A stretch of DNA of 64,000 bases from Zoogloeaceae bacterium G21618-S1 (GTDB lineage: Bacteria; Pseudomonadota; Gammaproteobacteria; Burkholderiales; Rhodocyclaceae), in the NCBI GenBank assembly GCA_027214125.1, contig JAPWHF010000014.1:1-64000 (forward strand). The letters are read 5' to 3'. A program made the position numbers and the translations under genes. A model generated the notes under the pieces. That model saw nothing but the letters and a program-made list of their open reading frames with translations. It had not been told where the DNA came from and ran no database searches. Below are positions 53,019 to 62,066 of the stretch, one piece after another. Position 1 is the stretch's first letter; each line of letters starts with the position of its first letter.

Positions 53019-54998
53019 TCACAGGTCGGCATCGACGGTGTCTCCCTTGGTTTCCATCCAGGCGCGGCGCTTGCTCGCTTCACCTTTTCCCATCAGCAGC
53101 GTAAACATGCGCAGGGTGTCGTCGAGCGCGTCGGCGCGCACTTGCACCGGCAAGACACGGCGGGTGGCCGGGTCCATGGTGGTTTCGCGCAGTTGCTCGG
53201 GGTTCATTTCACCGAGGCCCTTGAATCGGCCGATTTCCAGCGACTCGGGCTTGAAGCCTTCCTGCAGGGTTCGGTCGCGGATTGCGGTGAGCTCGCCGTC
53301 GTCGAGCGCATACAACCGACGGGCCGGGCGTTTCTTGCCTTGCGCCGGTACGTCCACTCGATACAGCGGCGGTTGCGCCACATAGATATGACCGGCCTCG
53401 ATCAGCTTGGGGAAATGACGAAAGAACAGTGTCAGCAGCAGGGTCTGGATGTGCGCGCCATCGACGTCGGCGTCGGACATGATCACCACCTTGCCGTAGC
53501 GCAGGCTGCTCAGGTCGGGCGTGTCATTCGGGCCGTGGGCATCCACGCCGAGGGCCACGGCAATATCGTGGATCTCGTTGTTGGCGTAGAGGCGGTCGGG
53601 GTCGATCTCCCAAGCGTTCATGACCTTGCCGCGCAGTGGCAGGATGGCCTGGGTTTCTTTGTTGCGGGCGAGCTTGGCGCTGCCACCGGCCGAGTCGCCC
53701 TCGACCAGGAAGAGTTCGTTGTGGTCGATGTCTTCGCTTTCGCAGTCCGACAATTTGCCGGGCAGCACTGCGACGCCTGAGGTCTTTTTCTTCTCGACCT
53801 TTTTGGCGTTTTTCTGGCGTGCTGTGGCGGCGCGAATGGCCAGCTCGGCAATCGCCTTGCCGGCCTCGACATGATTGTTGAGCCAGATCTCGAAGGGGTC
53901 GCGCACCATGCCGGAGACCAGCTTGACCGCTTCGCGCGAGTTGAGCTTTTCCTTCACCTGACCCTGAAACTGTGGGTCGAGCAAGCGGGTCGAGAGCACA
54001 AAGCTGAGTCGGCTGCAGGCGTCGTCCTGCTGTAGCTTGAGGCCGCGTGGCAACAGTGCGTGATGCTCGATGAAGCTTTTGACCGCTTCGAACACCCCGG
54101 CGCGCAAGCCGGACTCGTGCGTGCCGCCAGCGACGGTGGGGATCAGGTTGACATAGGATTCGGCCGGCACGGCGGGGTCGAACCAGCCAAAGGTCCAGGC
54201 TGCGCCTTCGCCGCTGGCAAAGGCCTCGTCATCGCTGGCGGCGTATTTTTCGCCGGTGAACAGCGGCGCGACGGGTTCCTGGTCACCGGCGAGCTCGGTC
54301 AGGTATTGGGCCAGACCCCCGGGATAGTGCCATTGCTTGCTGCTAAAGCTGCCATCGGCCTGTTCGACATCGAGCTGCACCGCGACGCCGGGCAGCAGCA
54401 CGGCCTTGGAACGCAGCAGGCGCTCGAGCTCGTTCATGGGCACCCGCGGCACGTCGAAGTACTTCGGATCAGGCCACACCTTGACCGTGGTGCCGGTGTT
54501 GCGCTGGCCGCAGGTGCCGATCTCTTCGAGCGGGCCGATACGCTCGCCACCGTTGGCAAAGACGATGCGATGCACCTTGCCGTCGCGCTTGACCTCCACC
54601 TCGATGCTTAGCGACAGCGCATTGGTGACGGCCACGCCGACGCCGTGCAGACCGCCGGAGAAAGCGTAGGCGCTGTTGCCCTCGCGCTTGTTGAATTTGC
54701 CGCCGGCGTGCAGCCGGGTATAGGCCAGCACGACCACCGGCACGCCTTCTTCGGGGTGCAGACCGACCGGGATGCCGCGGCCGTCGTCGGCCACGGTGAT
54801 CGCGCCGTCGCGATGGACGGTCACCTGGATCTTCTTGGCCGAGCCGGCGAGGGCTTCGTCGGCCGCGTTGTCGATGACTTCCTGGATGATGTGGGCCGGC
54901 GAATCGGTACGGGTGTACATGCCCGGCCGCTCGCGGACTGGCTCCAGGCCTTTGAGGACGCGGAAGGAAGATTCGTCGTAGTTTGCGTTGCTTGCCAT
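53019..54998 (-). CDS. parE: DNA topoisomerase IV subunit B
   Basis: A 659-residue ATPase subunit: GHKL ATP-binding domain (EVIDNAADEALAGSAKKI, DDGRGIPVGLHPEEGV, SGGLHGVGVAVTNALS), transducer domain, and TOPRIM domain (LFLVEGDSAGGSAKLARNKETQAILPLRGKVMNAWE, MSDADVDGAHIQTLLLTLFFR). The C-terminal end IGRFKGLGEMNPEQLRETTMDPATR is classic ParE/GyrB. It is first in the parE-binding protein-parC unit. Confidence 0.96.
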   Translation of the reverse strand: MASNANYDESSFRVLKGLEPVRERPGMYTRTDSPAHIIQEVIDNAADEALAGSAKKIQVTVHRDGAITVADDGRGIPVGLHPEEGVPVVVLAYTRLHAGGKFNKREGNSAYAFSGGLHGVGVAVTNALSLSIEVEVKRDGKVHRIVFANGGERIGPLEEIGTCGQRNTGTTVKVWPDPKYFDVPRVPMNELERLLRSKAVLLPGVAVQLDVEQADGSFSSKQWHYPGGLAQYLTELAGDQEPVAPLFTGEKYAASDDEAFASGEGAAWTFGWFDPAVPAESYVNLIPTVAGGTHESGLRAGVFEAVKSFIEHHALLPRGLKLQQDDACSRLSFVLSTRLLDPQFQGQVKEKLNSREAVKLVSGMVRDPFEIWLNNHVEAGKAIAELAIRAATARQKNAKKVEKKKTSGVAVLPGKLSDCESEDIDHNELFLVEGDSAGGSAKLARNKETQAILPLRGKVMNAWEIDPDRLYANNEIHDIAVALGVDAHGPNDTPDLSSLRYGKVVIMSDADVDGAHIQTLLLTLFFRHFPKLIEAGHIYVAQPPLYRVDVPAQGKKRPARRLYALDDGELTAIRDRTLQEGFKPESLEIGRFKGLGEMNPEQLRETTMDPATRRVLPVQVRADALDDTLRMFTLLMGKGEASKRRAWMETKGDTVDADL

Positions 54999-55093
54999 GC
55001 GGGTTCCGTTTGAAGCCGTCCGCCGCGGGGGCGGATCACGGGTCGAAAGGATAGCGGCTTTGCCCTGCTCTGTGTGTGGCGAGGGCGGGGCGG

Positions 55094-55777
55094 TCAGTCC
55101 GTTGGCGGAGGTTTGGCGGTTTCGGTGTCAAGCTGGGCCAGAAAGGCGCGCATGAATTCGATACGTGCGGTTGCCTCGCGTCGGGCCGCAGCGGTATGCA
55201 GCGTTTCGCCGACATGAAACAGCTTGCGATAGAAGTGGTCGATGGTGAAGCGCTGGTCGTCGGGCTCGCGGGTGTCGCAGAACGGGTCATCGGAGCTGTA
55301 GAGCGGCCGGCCCAGCGCGCCGCCCACCATCAGGCAGCGGGCGATGCCGATCGCGCCGAGCGCTTCGAGCCGGTCGGCATCCTGCACCACGCGCGCTTCG
55401 AGTGTGTCGGCGGCAATGCCGGCACTGAAACTGTGGGCCTCGATGGCGTGGCCGATGGCCGGGAGCAGGGCGGCCGGGGTGCCCTCGTCGCGTAGCCAGT
55501 CGATGGCCAGCGCCGCTGCATGGCGGGAGGACAGCGCGCGGTCGGGGTGATTCTTGGGGTAGCTCACACAGTCGTGCAGCCAGGCGGCGGGGATCACCAC
55601 GGCCAGATCGGCGCCTTCGGTCTCGGCAATCAGGCGGGCGTTGGCCACCACGCGCTCGACATGCGTGATGTCGTGCGCCGGGTCGGCCGGCAAACGGGTC
55701 AGGATGAAGGCGCGCAGCGCCGCGTCGGAGGGCCTCGGCGCGTCGTGATCGAGGCGGGCGCGGCTGGTCTCAGACAC
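55094..55777 (-). CDS. HD-domain phosphohydrolase
   Basis: A 227-residue HD-superfamily protein: DPAHDITHVERVVANARLIA (first His), PAAWLHDCVSYPKNHPDRA (HD doublet) and VVQDADRLEALGAIGIARCL (last Asp), like the YedJ family of metal-dependent phosphohydrolases. Its nucleotide substrate is unknown. The GTG start overlaps the end of flgN by 8 bases, so it is translated together with the flagellar genes flgM-flgN, although its role is probably metabolic. A weak ribosome site suggests dependence on flgN translation. Confidence 0.85.
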   Translation of the reverse strand: MSETSRARLDHDAPRPSDAALRAFILTRLPADPAHDITHVERVVANARLIAETEGADLAVVIPAAWLHDCVSYPKNHPDRALSSRHAAALAIDWLRDEGTPAALLPAIGHAIEAHSFSAGIAADTLEARVVQDADRLEALGAIGIARCLMVGGALGRPLYSSDDPFCDTREPDDQRFTIDHFYRKLFHVGETLHTAAARREATARIEFMRAFLAQLDTETAKPPPTD

Positions 55778-56246
55778 TGCCCAGGCTTCGACCGCCGCCC
55801 GCGGGGCGCGATTGCCCGTCCGGGCCGTAGAGCTGGGGTTGGTTGGCCGCGGCCAGCAAGGTGCTCAGGGCGGCCTGGTTGTGTTGCATGCGCTCGACGA
55901 TCAACACGCCGTTACGCTGGTTGCGATCCCGTGCTTCACGGGCCAGCTTGAGCACGGCGTCCCAGGCGGCGAGTGCGGCAGGCGCGTCCTGGCAAAGCGC
56001 GCGAATGATCGCGTCGGTCTGTTGCAGCCCGAGGCGGGCGAGCAGACGGGTGCGGTCGTCGTTGATTTTTTGCAGTTGACGGTAACGCTGGTTTTTGTCG
56101 TCGGCGACCGGCATGAGCGCGTCGGCCTGTCCGTCGATCAGCAATTGCTCTTCGTGAACGAGTAGATCGACGAAGCCGCGCAGGCGCGAGGCTTCGTCGA
56201 TAATCAGTGCGTGCAGGCGAAGGCGGTCCGGGTTCTGGTTGGTCAC
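55770..56246 (-). CDS. flgN: Flagellar export chaperone FlgN
   Basis: A 158-residue helical protein of the FlgN family, the export chaperone of hook-filament junction proteins FlgK and FlgL. Coiled-coil helices include ALIIDEASRLRGFVDLLVHEEQLLI and LQKINDDRTRLLARLGL. The C-terminal RNQRNGVLIVERMQHNQAALSTLLAA is the part that binds partners. GTG start overlaps the flgM stop (GTGA). It is the second gene after the sigma-28-type promoter. Confidence 0.88.
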   Translation of the reverse strand: MTNQNPDRLRLHALIIDEASRLRGFVDLLVHEEQLLIDGQADALMPVADDKNQRYRQLQKINDDRTRLLARLGLQQTDAIIRALCQDAPAALAAWDAVLKLAREARDRNQRNGVLIVERMQHNQAALSTLLAAANQPQLYGPDGQSRPAGGGRSLGSV

Positions 56247-56539
56247 GCTTGTCTGGGTTGGTGAGCCAGCATCTGGCGAACGCTTTCGATCAGCCCGTCG
56301 GCGACCTTGTTGGCATCCACAGAAAACTGGCCATCACTGATGGCTTGTTTGATTTCATCTACGCGTGCCTGGTCAACCACCGGGGTCGCCGCAATGGCTT
56401 TTTCCGCCTTCTGCAGCCCCGACGACAGCTGCACCTGATCGCCTGTTGGGGCGCTCGGTTGCGCTGCGGCAGTCGCTTTGGCACGCTGCTCGCCGGCAGG
56501 CGTATTGCCCACCGATTTCACGGAGTTGTCGATTTTCAC
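56243..56539 (-). CDS. flgM: Anti-sigma-28 factor FlgM
   Basis: A 98-residue, largely disordered protein. It has the N-terminus MKIDNSVKSVG and the conserved C-terminal sigma-binding half VDQARVDEIKQAISDGQFSVDANKVADGLIE. It holds FliA inactive until exported through the completed hook-basal body. The start is GTG 56539 with GAGGA upstream. It is transcribed from a sigma-28-type promoter, giving the usual autoregulatory loop. Together with flgN it lies downstream of flgA on the same strand. Confidence 0.93.
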   Translation of the reverse strand: MKIDNSVKSVGNTPAGEQRAKATAAAQPSAPTGDQVQLSSGLQKAEKAIAATPVVDQARVDEIKQAISDGQFSVDANKVADGLIESVRQMLAHQPRQA

Positions 56540-56577
56540 AGCCTGGTCCTCTTTTTTTATATATGACTACAGGTGCT

Positions 56578-56604
56578 GTTACGGCGACGCACAAGAGAAC
56601 TTTA
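56578..56604 (-). promoter_or_regulatory. Sigma-28 (FliA)-type promoter of flgM-flgN
   Basis: Minus strand TAAAGTTC, 11-base spacer, GCCGTAAC; the consensus is TAAAGTTT-N11-GCCGATAA. Initiation falls about 30 bases before the flgM GTG. The 125-base gap between flgA and flgM contains nothing else of note. Confidence 0.85.
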
Positions 56605-56664
56605 GCATCCAGATCAGATACCGAATGTAACGTCGTTTTGCCTGCTGCCATGCTGTGAAACATA

Positions 56665-57351
56665 TCACGGACTGAGCACAACCTCCCCGTTTTCACTGGC
56701 AACGCCATGGACCACTTTGCCTGACGGCAGCCGCACACGCACGCCCTGGCCCGCGCGCGCGCTGTTGAGCGCCGTGCCGCTGTTGGCCACGCGAAAACCG
56801 CTGCCTTGCACAATCACCGATACCGGTCGGCCGGACTGGATCACTTGCGGCTGGGCCATCATCGTGGCGCGCAGGGGCTGCCCCTGGGCGACCGCGAAGC
56901 GCATCTGACTGCCAATGGCCTGGGCGGGGTCGGTAAGGAGCTGACGGCCCATCTCGGTGAGGTCGCCTTGCTGTTCGGCCAGATCGCTGGCGGTGAGAAT
57001 TTCGCCGGGGCGCAGGGCGCGGGCGCTGACAAGATAGTGGCCCATCACCTGGACATGGGCGGCCACATACAGCGACCAGTTGGCCGGGCCGGTGCAGCGC
57101 ACACCGACCCGGACCCGTCCCCAGGCACGCGCGCCGGCCGGCAGCCACGGTTCGATCCGGTCACAGGCGGGCAGGGGTGGTTGCATTTGTGGCGAGGTGA
57201 CCTCGATGCGCACCTCGCCCGGTGTGCCTGCCGTCTGGCCGCGCAGGAACTCGTACACCACGGCGCGGATGGTGTCCGCCGTTTGCGCCCCGACGCCAGG
57301 GCCGAACAGGGTGAGGCCGACGAGTAGCAGGCAGGAGGCAATGCGTTTCAT
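56665..57351 (-). CDS. flgA: Flagellar P-ring assembly chaperone FlgA
   Basis: A 228-residue periplasmic protein with a signal peptide (about 1-22, ending GVGA). The SAF/FlgA domain is visible: LVSARALRPGEILTASDLAEQQGDL and the C-terminal VRVRLPSGKVVHGVASENGEVVLSP. It helps FlgI polymerise into the P ring. It is divergent from flgB and upstream of flgM. The start at 57351 gives the signal peptide; the longer frame upstream covers the flgB promoter region and is unlikely. Confidence 0.92.
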   Translation of the reverse strand: MKRIASCLLLVGLTLFGPGVGAQTADTIRAVVYEFLRGQTAGTPGEVRIEVTSPQMQPPLPACDRIEPWLPAGARAWGRVRVGVRCTGPANWSLYVAAHVQVMGHYLVSARALRPGEILTASDLAEQQGDLTEMGRQLLTDPAQAIGSQMRFAVAQGQPLRATMMAQPQVIQSGRPVSVIVQGSGFRVANSGTALNSARAGQGVRVRLPSGKVVHGVASENGEVVLSP

Positions 57352-57535
57352 GGCGGCATTACACCATGATCGGGCGCGATGGCGTGCCGTGAACAAGCCG
57401 GTGTTTCCGCGCCTGTTTGCCGGATCGGCAAAGCTTGCCGCTTGCCGGTTGGATTTGCCGGTGGGGCGCCTGAAATGCCTGTGTTTTGGCGGCTTATTCG
57501 GCCGATGAACCCTGATCAGTGGTGCGTAGGATGCC

Positions 57536-57551
57536 TGGCATGAAAGCTGCA
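57536..57551 (+). promoter_or_regulatory. Sigma-54-type promoter of the flgB operon
   Basis: TGGCAT-GAAAG-CTGCA has GG and GC 10 bases apart, a close match to TGGCAC-N5-TTGCA. Initiation is predicted near 57562, 53 bases before the flgB ATG. Confidence 0.7.
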
Positions 57552-57614
57552 ATAGGGTTCCTGCCCCCGGTGCCTGCAGCTGATGGCCCGAGGCACAGCA
57601 AACGAGGTGACACC

Positions 57615-58019
57615 ATGACCAACCGGCTCGATAACGCACTGCAGTTTCACCAGGACGCGCTGAATGCGCGCGCCTACCGCCAGCAGTTGCTGTCTACCAA
57701 TATCGCCAATGCCGACACGCCTAACTACAAGGCGCGCGATGTCGACTTCAGCGCCGCGCTGACGGGTGCGCTGGGATCGCGCATGGGGCCGCTGGCATTG
57801 GCCACCACCGCGCGCGGTCATCAGTCGGGGAACACGGCCAATCCGCTTGAAGCAGCTGCGCGCTATCGCACCGAGCAGCAGGCAAGCGTCGATGGCAACA
57901 CCGTGAATATGGATGTGGAGCGCGCCGCCTTTGCCGAGAACGCGCTGCACTACGAAGCGAGCATCACCTTCATCAACGGTCTGTTGCGCAGCATGCAGTC
58001 TGCGGTCCAGGGCCAGTGA
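57615..58019 (+). CDS. flgB: Flagellar basal-body rod protein FlgB
   Basis: A 134-residue proximal rod subunit exported by the type III gate. The rod motif LLSTNIANADTPNYKARDVDF (about 29-49) and C-terminal helix YEASITFINGLLRSMQSAVQG are standard. First gene of flgBCDEFGHIJ; the start at 57615 is preceded by GAGGTGA. A sigma-54-type promoter lies 64 bases upstream. flgC starts 14 bases after the stop. Confidence 0.96.
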   Translation: MTNRLDNALQFHQDALNARAYRQQLLSTNIANADTPNYKARDVDFSAALTGALGSRMGPLALATTARGHQSGNTANPLEAAARYRTEQQASVDGNTVNMDVERAAFAENALHYEASITFINGLLRSMQSAVQGQ

Positions 58020-58033
58020 GCGGAGGCTGAATC

Positions 58034-58438
58034 ATGAGCATGCTTAACGTTTTCAAGATTGCGGGCTCGGCGATGAACGCCCAGTCGGTGCGGTTGAACA
58101 CTACAGCCTCCAACATGGCCAACGCCGACAGCGTGACCGGGCCGGATGGCCAGCCCTACAAGGCCAAACAGGTGGTTTTTTCGGCCGAATCGGTCGATGG
58201 CGCCGGCTCCGTTGGTGTGAAGGTCGATCAAATTGTCGAAAGCGCCGAGCCGGGGCGCTTGGTGTATGACCCAGCCAACCCCGCTGCCAATGGCGAGGGC
58301 TATGTGGAAATGCCCAACGTGAACGTGGTGGAGGAGATGGTCAACATGATCTCCGCCTCACGCTCGTATCAGGCCAACGCGGAGGTGATGAACACCGCCC
58401 GCACCTTGCTCCAGCGCACGCTGGGCATTGGCCAGTAA
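58034..58438 (+). CDS. flgC: Flagellar basal-body rod protein FlgC
   Basis: A 134-residue proximal rod subunit. [28 protein letters not shown] at the N-terminus and [29 protein letters not shown] at the C-terminus are the paired rod helices. GGAGG precedes the start. It lies 14 bases from both flgB and flgD, consistent with one operon. Confidence 0.97.
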   Translation: MSMLNVFKIAGSAMNAQSVRLNTTASNMANADSVTGPDGQPYKAKQVVFSAESVDGAGSVGVKVDQIVESAEPGRLVYDPANPAANGEGYVEMPNVNVVEEMVNMISASRSYQANAEVMNTARTLLQRTLGIGQ

Positions 58439-58452
58439 AGGAGAGATGAGTC

Positions 58453-59124
58453 ATGGCTGCCGTCGATAGCGCCACCAGCGCACAACAGATTCTGAACAAT
58501 CTTGCCCGCACCGAAGCTCAAAAGCCGAAGGCGACGGACGATGCGCAGAGCCGCTTTCTCACGCTGCTGACCACGCAGCTGAAAAATCAGGACCCGCTCA
58601 GCCCGATGGACAACGCGGCGGTGACCTCGCAGCTTGCGCAGATCAGCACGGTCGACGGTATCGAGCGCCTCAACGCGACACTCGGCGAATTGATGGCAGG
58701 CCGGCAGTCTTCCGAGGCCTTGCAGGCGGCACAGTTGCTCGGCCGTGGGGTGTTGGTCCCCGGCAAGGGCCTGGTGCTGACCGATCAGGGCTCGCTGGGC
58801 GGCTTCAAACTCGACGCCTCAGCCGACAAGGTGATCGTGTCCATCTCCGACGCCAATGGTCTCGAGGTGGCTTCTGTCGACATGGGTGCGCATACCGCTG
58901 GCACGCATTCCTTCCAGTGGGATGGCACTGCCACTGATGGCACTCCGGCCGCTGCCGGCGCCTACACGGTGAAAATCACCGCGACTCAAGGCGATGAAAA
59001 AGTCGCCGCCACCGCACTCGAACTCGGTCAGGTGTCCAGCGTGATCCGCGGGCCCAAGAGTGTCGATCTGCAGGTGGGTTCGCTGGGCATTTTCCAGCTT
59101 AACGAAATTCAGCAAATTCTCTGA
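58453..59124 (+). CDS. flgD: Hook-capping protein FlgD
   Basis: A 223-residue hook cap/scaffold. The N-terminal export and cap region has DDAQSRFLTLLTTQLKNQDPLSPMDNAAVTSQLAQISTVDGIERLN. The C-terminal FlgD Ig-like/Tudor domain has FQWDGTATDGTPAAAGAYTVKITA. It is needed for hook polymerisation and then discarded. AAGGAGAG precedes the start. Confidence 0.96.
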   Translation: MAAVDSATSAQQILNNLARTEAQKPKATDDAQSRFLTLLTTQLKNQDPLSPMDNAAVTSQLAQISTVDGIERLNATLGELMAGRQSSEALQAAQLLGRGVLVPGKGLVLTDQGSLGGFKLDASADKVIVSISDANGLEVASVDMGAHTAGTHSFQWDGTATDGTPAAAGAYTVKITATQGDEKVAATALELGQVSSVIRGPKSVDLQVGSLGIFQLNEIQQIL

Positions 59125-59139
59125 CGGGAGCATATCGCC

Positions 59140-60363
59140 ATGGCTTTCCAACAAGGTTTGAGCGGACTGAATGCCGCCTCCAAAGCCCTCGACGTGATCA
59201 GTAACAACGTGGCCAACGGCAGCAACGTCGGCTTCAAGGGCGGCTCCACCCTCTTTACCGACGTGTATGCCGCGGCGCTCAACGGCGCCGCCGCGGGTGT
59301 GCAGATCGGTATTGGTACGGCGGTGGGCGCGGTTGCCCAGCAGTTCTCGCAGGGCAACATCACGCCGACCGGCAATCCGCTGGATATTGCCATCAACGGG
59401 CAAGGTTTCTTCCGGGTCAGCGGGCAGGGCGCGATCGCCTACACCCGCAATGGCCAGTTCGATGTGGACAAGAACGGCTACCTGGTCAATTCGTCCGGCT
59501 ACCGGCTCACCGGCTACGCGGCCGACAACCTGGGCAATATCCTGCCGTCCTCGCCGACCGATTTGCAGATCGACACCTCTGACCTGCAGCCGCAGCCGTC
59601 GTCGGCCATTGCCGTGGGTTTGAACCTGGATTCACGTGCGGTGGCGCCGGGTGTGGCCTTTAACGCGGCCAATCCGACCACCTACAACGCATCGACCTCG
59701 GTGACGGTGTTCGACTCGCTCGGCAATGACCATATTCTTAATATGTACTTCCAGAAGACCGGCGGCGGCACCTGGGATCTCTATACGCAGCTCAACGGCG
59801 GTCCGGCCACGCTCGCTACGGGTAGTCCGTCCATGACCTTCGACGGCGCAGGCGCGCTGACCGCGGGTGCGACACACACCTTGTCGTTGACCATCCCCGC
59901 CACCTTCGGTGCAAACACGCCGCAGGCGGTTACGCTCGACTTTTCGGGTAGCTCGCAATATGGCAGCGCCTTCGGGGTGAACCGTCAGGTGCAGGACGGT
60001 TACGCCTCCGGCCGTCTGTCCGGCATCACCATCGCCGACGACGGCACCATGCAGGGCCGCTACTCCAACGGCCAGTCGCGCAACCTGGGTCAGGTGGTGC
60101 TGGCCAACTTTGCCAGCTCGGGTGGTCTGCTCTCGCTCGGCAGCAACCTGTGGGGTGAGTCGCCGGACTCCGGGCAGCCGCTGATCGGCGCGCCGGGTTC
60201 TGGCAGCCTGGGTCAGCTCGCGGCGGGTTCTGTCGAAGAGTCCAACGTGGATATGACCGCCGAACTGGTCAACATGATTACCCAGCAGCGGGCCTATCAG
60301 GCCAACGCGCAGTCGATCCGCACCCAGGACCAGATTCTGCAAACCCTGGTCAACCTGCGCTAA
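59140..60363 (+). CDS. flgE: Flagellar hook protein FlgE
   Basis: A 407-residue hook subunit, of usual length. The N-terminal helix FQQGLSGLNAASKALDVISNNVANGSNVGFKG and C-terminal ESNVDMTAELVNMITQQRAYQANAQSIRTQDQIL form the D0 core. The middle beta-rich D1/D2 domains contain TPTGNPLDIAINGQGFFRV and a Thr/Ala/Gly-rich variable part. flgF follows after 21 bases. Confidence 0.96.
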   Translation: MAFQQGLSGLNAASKALDVISNNVANGSNVGFKGGSTLFTDVYAAALNGAAAGVQIGIGTAVGAVAQQFSQGNITPTGNPLDIAINGQGFFRVSGQGAIAYTRNGQFDVDKNGYLVNSSGYRLTGYAADNLGNILPSSPTDLQIDTSDLQPQPSSAIAVGLNLDSRAVAPGVAFNAANPTTYNASTSVTVFDSLGNDHILNMYFQKTGGGTWDLYTQLNGGPATLATGSPSMTFDGAGALTAGATHTLSLTIPATFGANTPQAVTLDFSGSSQYGSAFGVNRQVQDGYASGRLSGITIADDGTMQGRYSNGQSRNLGQVVLANFASSGGLLSLGSNLWGESPDSGQPLIGAPGSGSLGQLAAGSVEESNVDMTAELVNMITQQRAYQANAQSIRTQDQILQTLVNLR

Positions 60364-60384
60364 TAGCCGAGGGAGTCGCACGCC

Positions 60385-61125
60385 ATGGATAAGTTGATCT
60401 ACACCGCCATGACCGGCGCCAAGCACATCCTGACCCAACAGGCAGCGGTGTCGCACAACATGGCCAACGCGACCTCGACCGGTTTTCGCACCGAGATGCA
60501 CAAGTTTCGCGCGGTCGATGTGCAGGATTCGCCGCTGGCCAGCCGCAGTTTCGTGGTGGATGCCAGCGTAGCGACCGACTTCCGACCGGGCCCGATGCAG
60601 CTGACCGGTCGCACCTACGACGTGGCGGTTGAAGGCAAGGGCTGGTTTGCAGTGCAAGGCGCCGATGGTCGCGAGGCCTATACCCGCAACGGCAGTTTTG
60701 AACTCTCCGCCGAGGGCGTGCTGCAGACCCGTGACGGCCGTGCGGTGATCGGCGACGGGGGCCCCATCACGGTGCCGCCGGACAACCAGATCGTGATCGG
60801 CAAAGACGGTTCGATCTCGGCCATTCCGACGACGGGCGACAAAAATGCGGTCAACGTGATTGGCCGCCTCAAGCTGGTCAATCCGCCCGAGGCCGAGCTG
60901 CGTCGGGGCGAAGACGGCTTGTTTCGCACTGCCAGTGGCGCGCCTGCGCCGGCCGACGAGGCCGTTCAGGTGGCCGGTGGCTATCTGGAAGGCAGCAACG
61001 TGAATGTGGTTGATCAGATGGTCAACATGATTTCCCTGGCCCGCCAGTTCGAGATGCAGACCCAGCTGCTGCGCAAGGCCGAGACTAACGACCAGGTCGC
61101 CACCAAGCTGCTGACGACCGGCTGA
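60385..61125 (+). CDS. flgF: Flagellar basal-body rod protein FlgF
   Basis: A 246-residue proximal rod subunit. MDKLIYTAMTGAKHILTQQAAVSHNMANATSTGFRTEMHKF at the N-terminus and EGSNVNVVDQMVNMISLARQFEMQTQLL at the C-terminus are characteristic; TYDVAVEGKGWFAVQG is the D1 motif. A GAGGGAG ribosome site precedes it. The 137 bases to flgG contain no gene. Confidence 0.96.
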   Translation: MDKLIYTAMTGAKHILTQQAAVSHNMANATSTGFRTEMHKFRAVDVQDSPLASRSFVVDASVATDFRPGPMQLTGRTYDVAVEGKGWFAVQGADGREAYTRNGSFELSAEGVLQTRDGRAVIGDGGPITVPPDNQIVIGKDGSISAIPTTGDKNAVNVIGRLKLVNPPEAELRRGEDGLFRTASGAPAPADEAVQVAGGYLEGSNVNVVDQMVNMISLARQFEMQTQLLRKAETNDQVATKLLTTG

Positions 61126-61262
61126 GGCCGGAACTGACCGGAATTTCGGCGCCTCTTCCTCGCATCGGAAAAGCGTCGCCCGGCGTACTCTGATTTCAAG
61201 GGCCGCCTTGTGCGCTGGCCCACGCGAATGCAAAGCGCCCACGCGGCGCGAAGGAGCCCGAC

Positions 61263-62045
61263 ATGATCCGCTCACTGTGGATTGCCCGCACCGGTCTGGA
61301 TGCCCAGCAAACCCAGCTGGACGTGATTTCCAACAACCTGGCCAACGTCTCGACCACAGGTTTCAAGCGTTCGCGCGCGGTGTTTGAAGACCTGCTGTAT
61401 CAGACGCTGCGTCAGCCTGGCGCCCAGTCGACCCAGCAAACCCAGATCTCCAGCGGCTTGCAGATCGGCACCGGCGTGCGCCCCGTTGCTACCGAGCGCA
61501 TCCACACGCAGGGCAACCTGCAACAGACGGGCAACGGCCTGGATGTGGCGGTGCAGGGCGAGGGCTTCTTTCAGATTCAGCTGCCCGACGGCACCACCGC
61601 CTACACGCGTGATGGCTCGTTCCAGCTCGACAATCAGGGCCAGATGGTCACCGCCAGCGGCTATCCGCTGACCCCGGCCATCATCCTGCCGGCCGACACC
61701 GTGAGCATGACCATCGGCAAGGACGGCACGGTCAGCGTGCAGCAGTCCGGACAGGTCTCGCCCACGCAGGTCGGCACCATCCAGCTGGCCACGTTTGTGA
61801 ACAACGGCGGATTACAAAGCGCAGGCGAGAACCTCTACCTCGAGACTGCCTCCAGCGGCACCCCGACGCCCAACACCCCGGGGTCGAACGGCGCCGGCGT
61901 GCTCAACCAGAATTACATCGAAACCTCCAACGTGAACGTGGCTGAAGAGCTGGTGCAACTGATCACCACCCAGCGTGCCTACGAGCTCAACTCGCGCGCG
62001 ATCCAGACCTCCGACCAGATGCTCGGTCGCCTGACGCAACTCTGA
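61263..62045 (+). CDS. flgG: Flagellar distal rod protein FlgG
   Basis: A 260-residue distal rod subunit: [68 protein letters not shown], and the C-terminal [35 protein letters not shown]. Length is exactly that of the enteric protein. AAGGAG precedes the start. It has the largest upstream gap of the operon (137 bases), without a convincing promoter. Confidence 0.97.
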   Translation: MIRSLWIARTGLDAQQTQLDVISNNLANVSTTGFKRSRAVFEDLLYQTLRQPGAQSTQQTQISSGLQIGTGVRPVATERIHTQGNLQQTGNGLDVAVQGEGFFQIQLPDGTTAYTRDGSFQLDNQGQMVTASGYPLTPAIILPADTVSMTIGKDGTVSVQQSGQVSPTQVGTIQLATFVNNGGLQSAGENLYLETASSGTPTPNTPGSNGAGVLNQNYIETSNVNVAEELVQLITTQRAYELNSRAIQTSDQMLGRLTQL

Positions 62046-62066
62046 TCGGGCTCAGGGAGACTCGCC

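Noticed and set aside
61215-61232. Sigma-54-like TGGCCC...ATGCA before flgG
   Set aside because: The GG and GC are 11 bases apart instead of 10, and sigma-54 promoters do not tolerate this spacing well; the flgB promoter can serve flgG.
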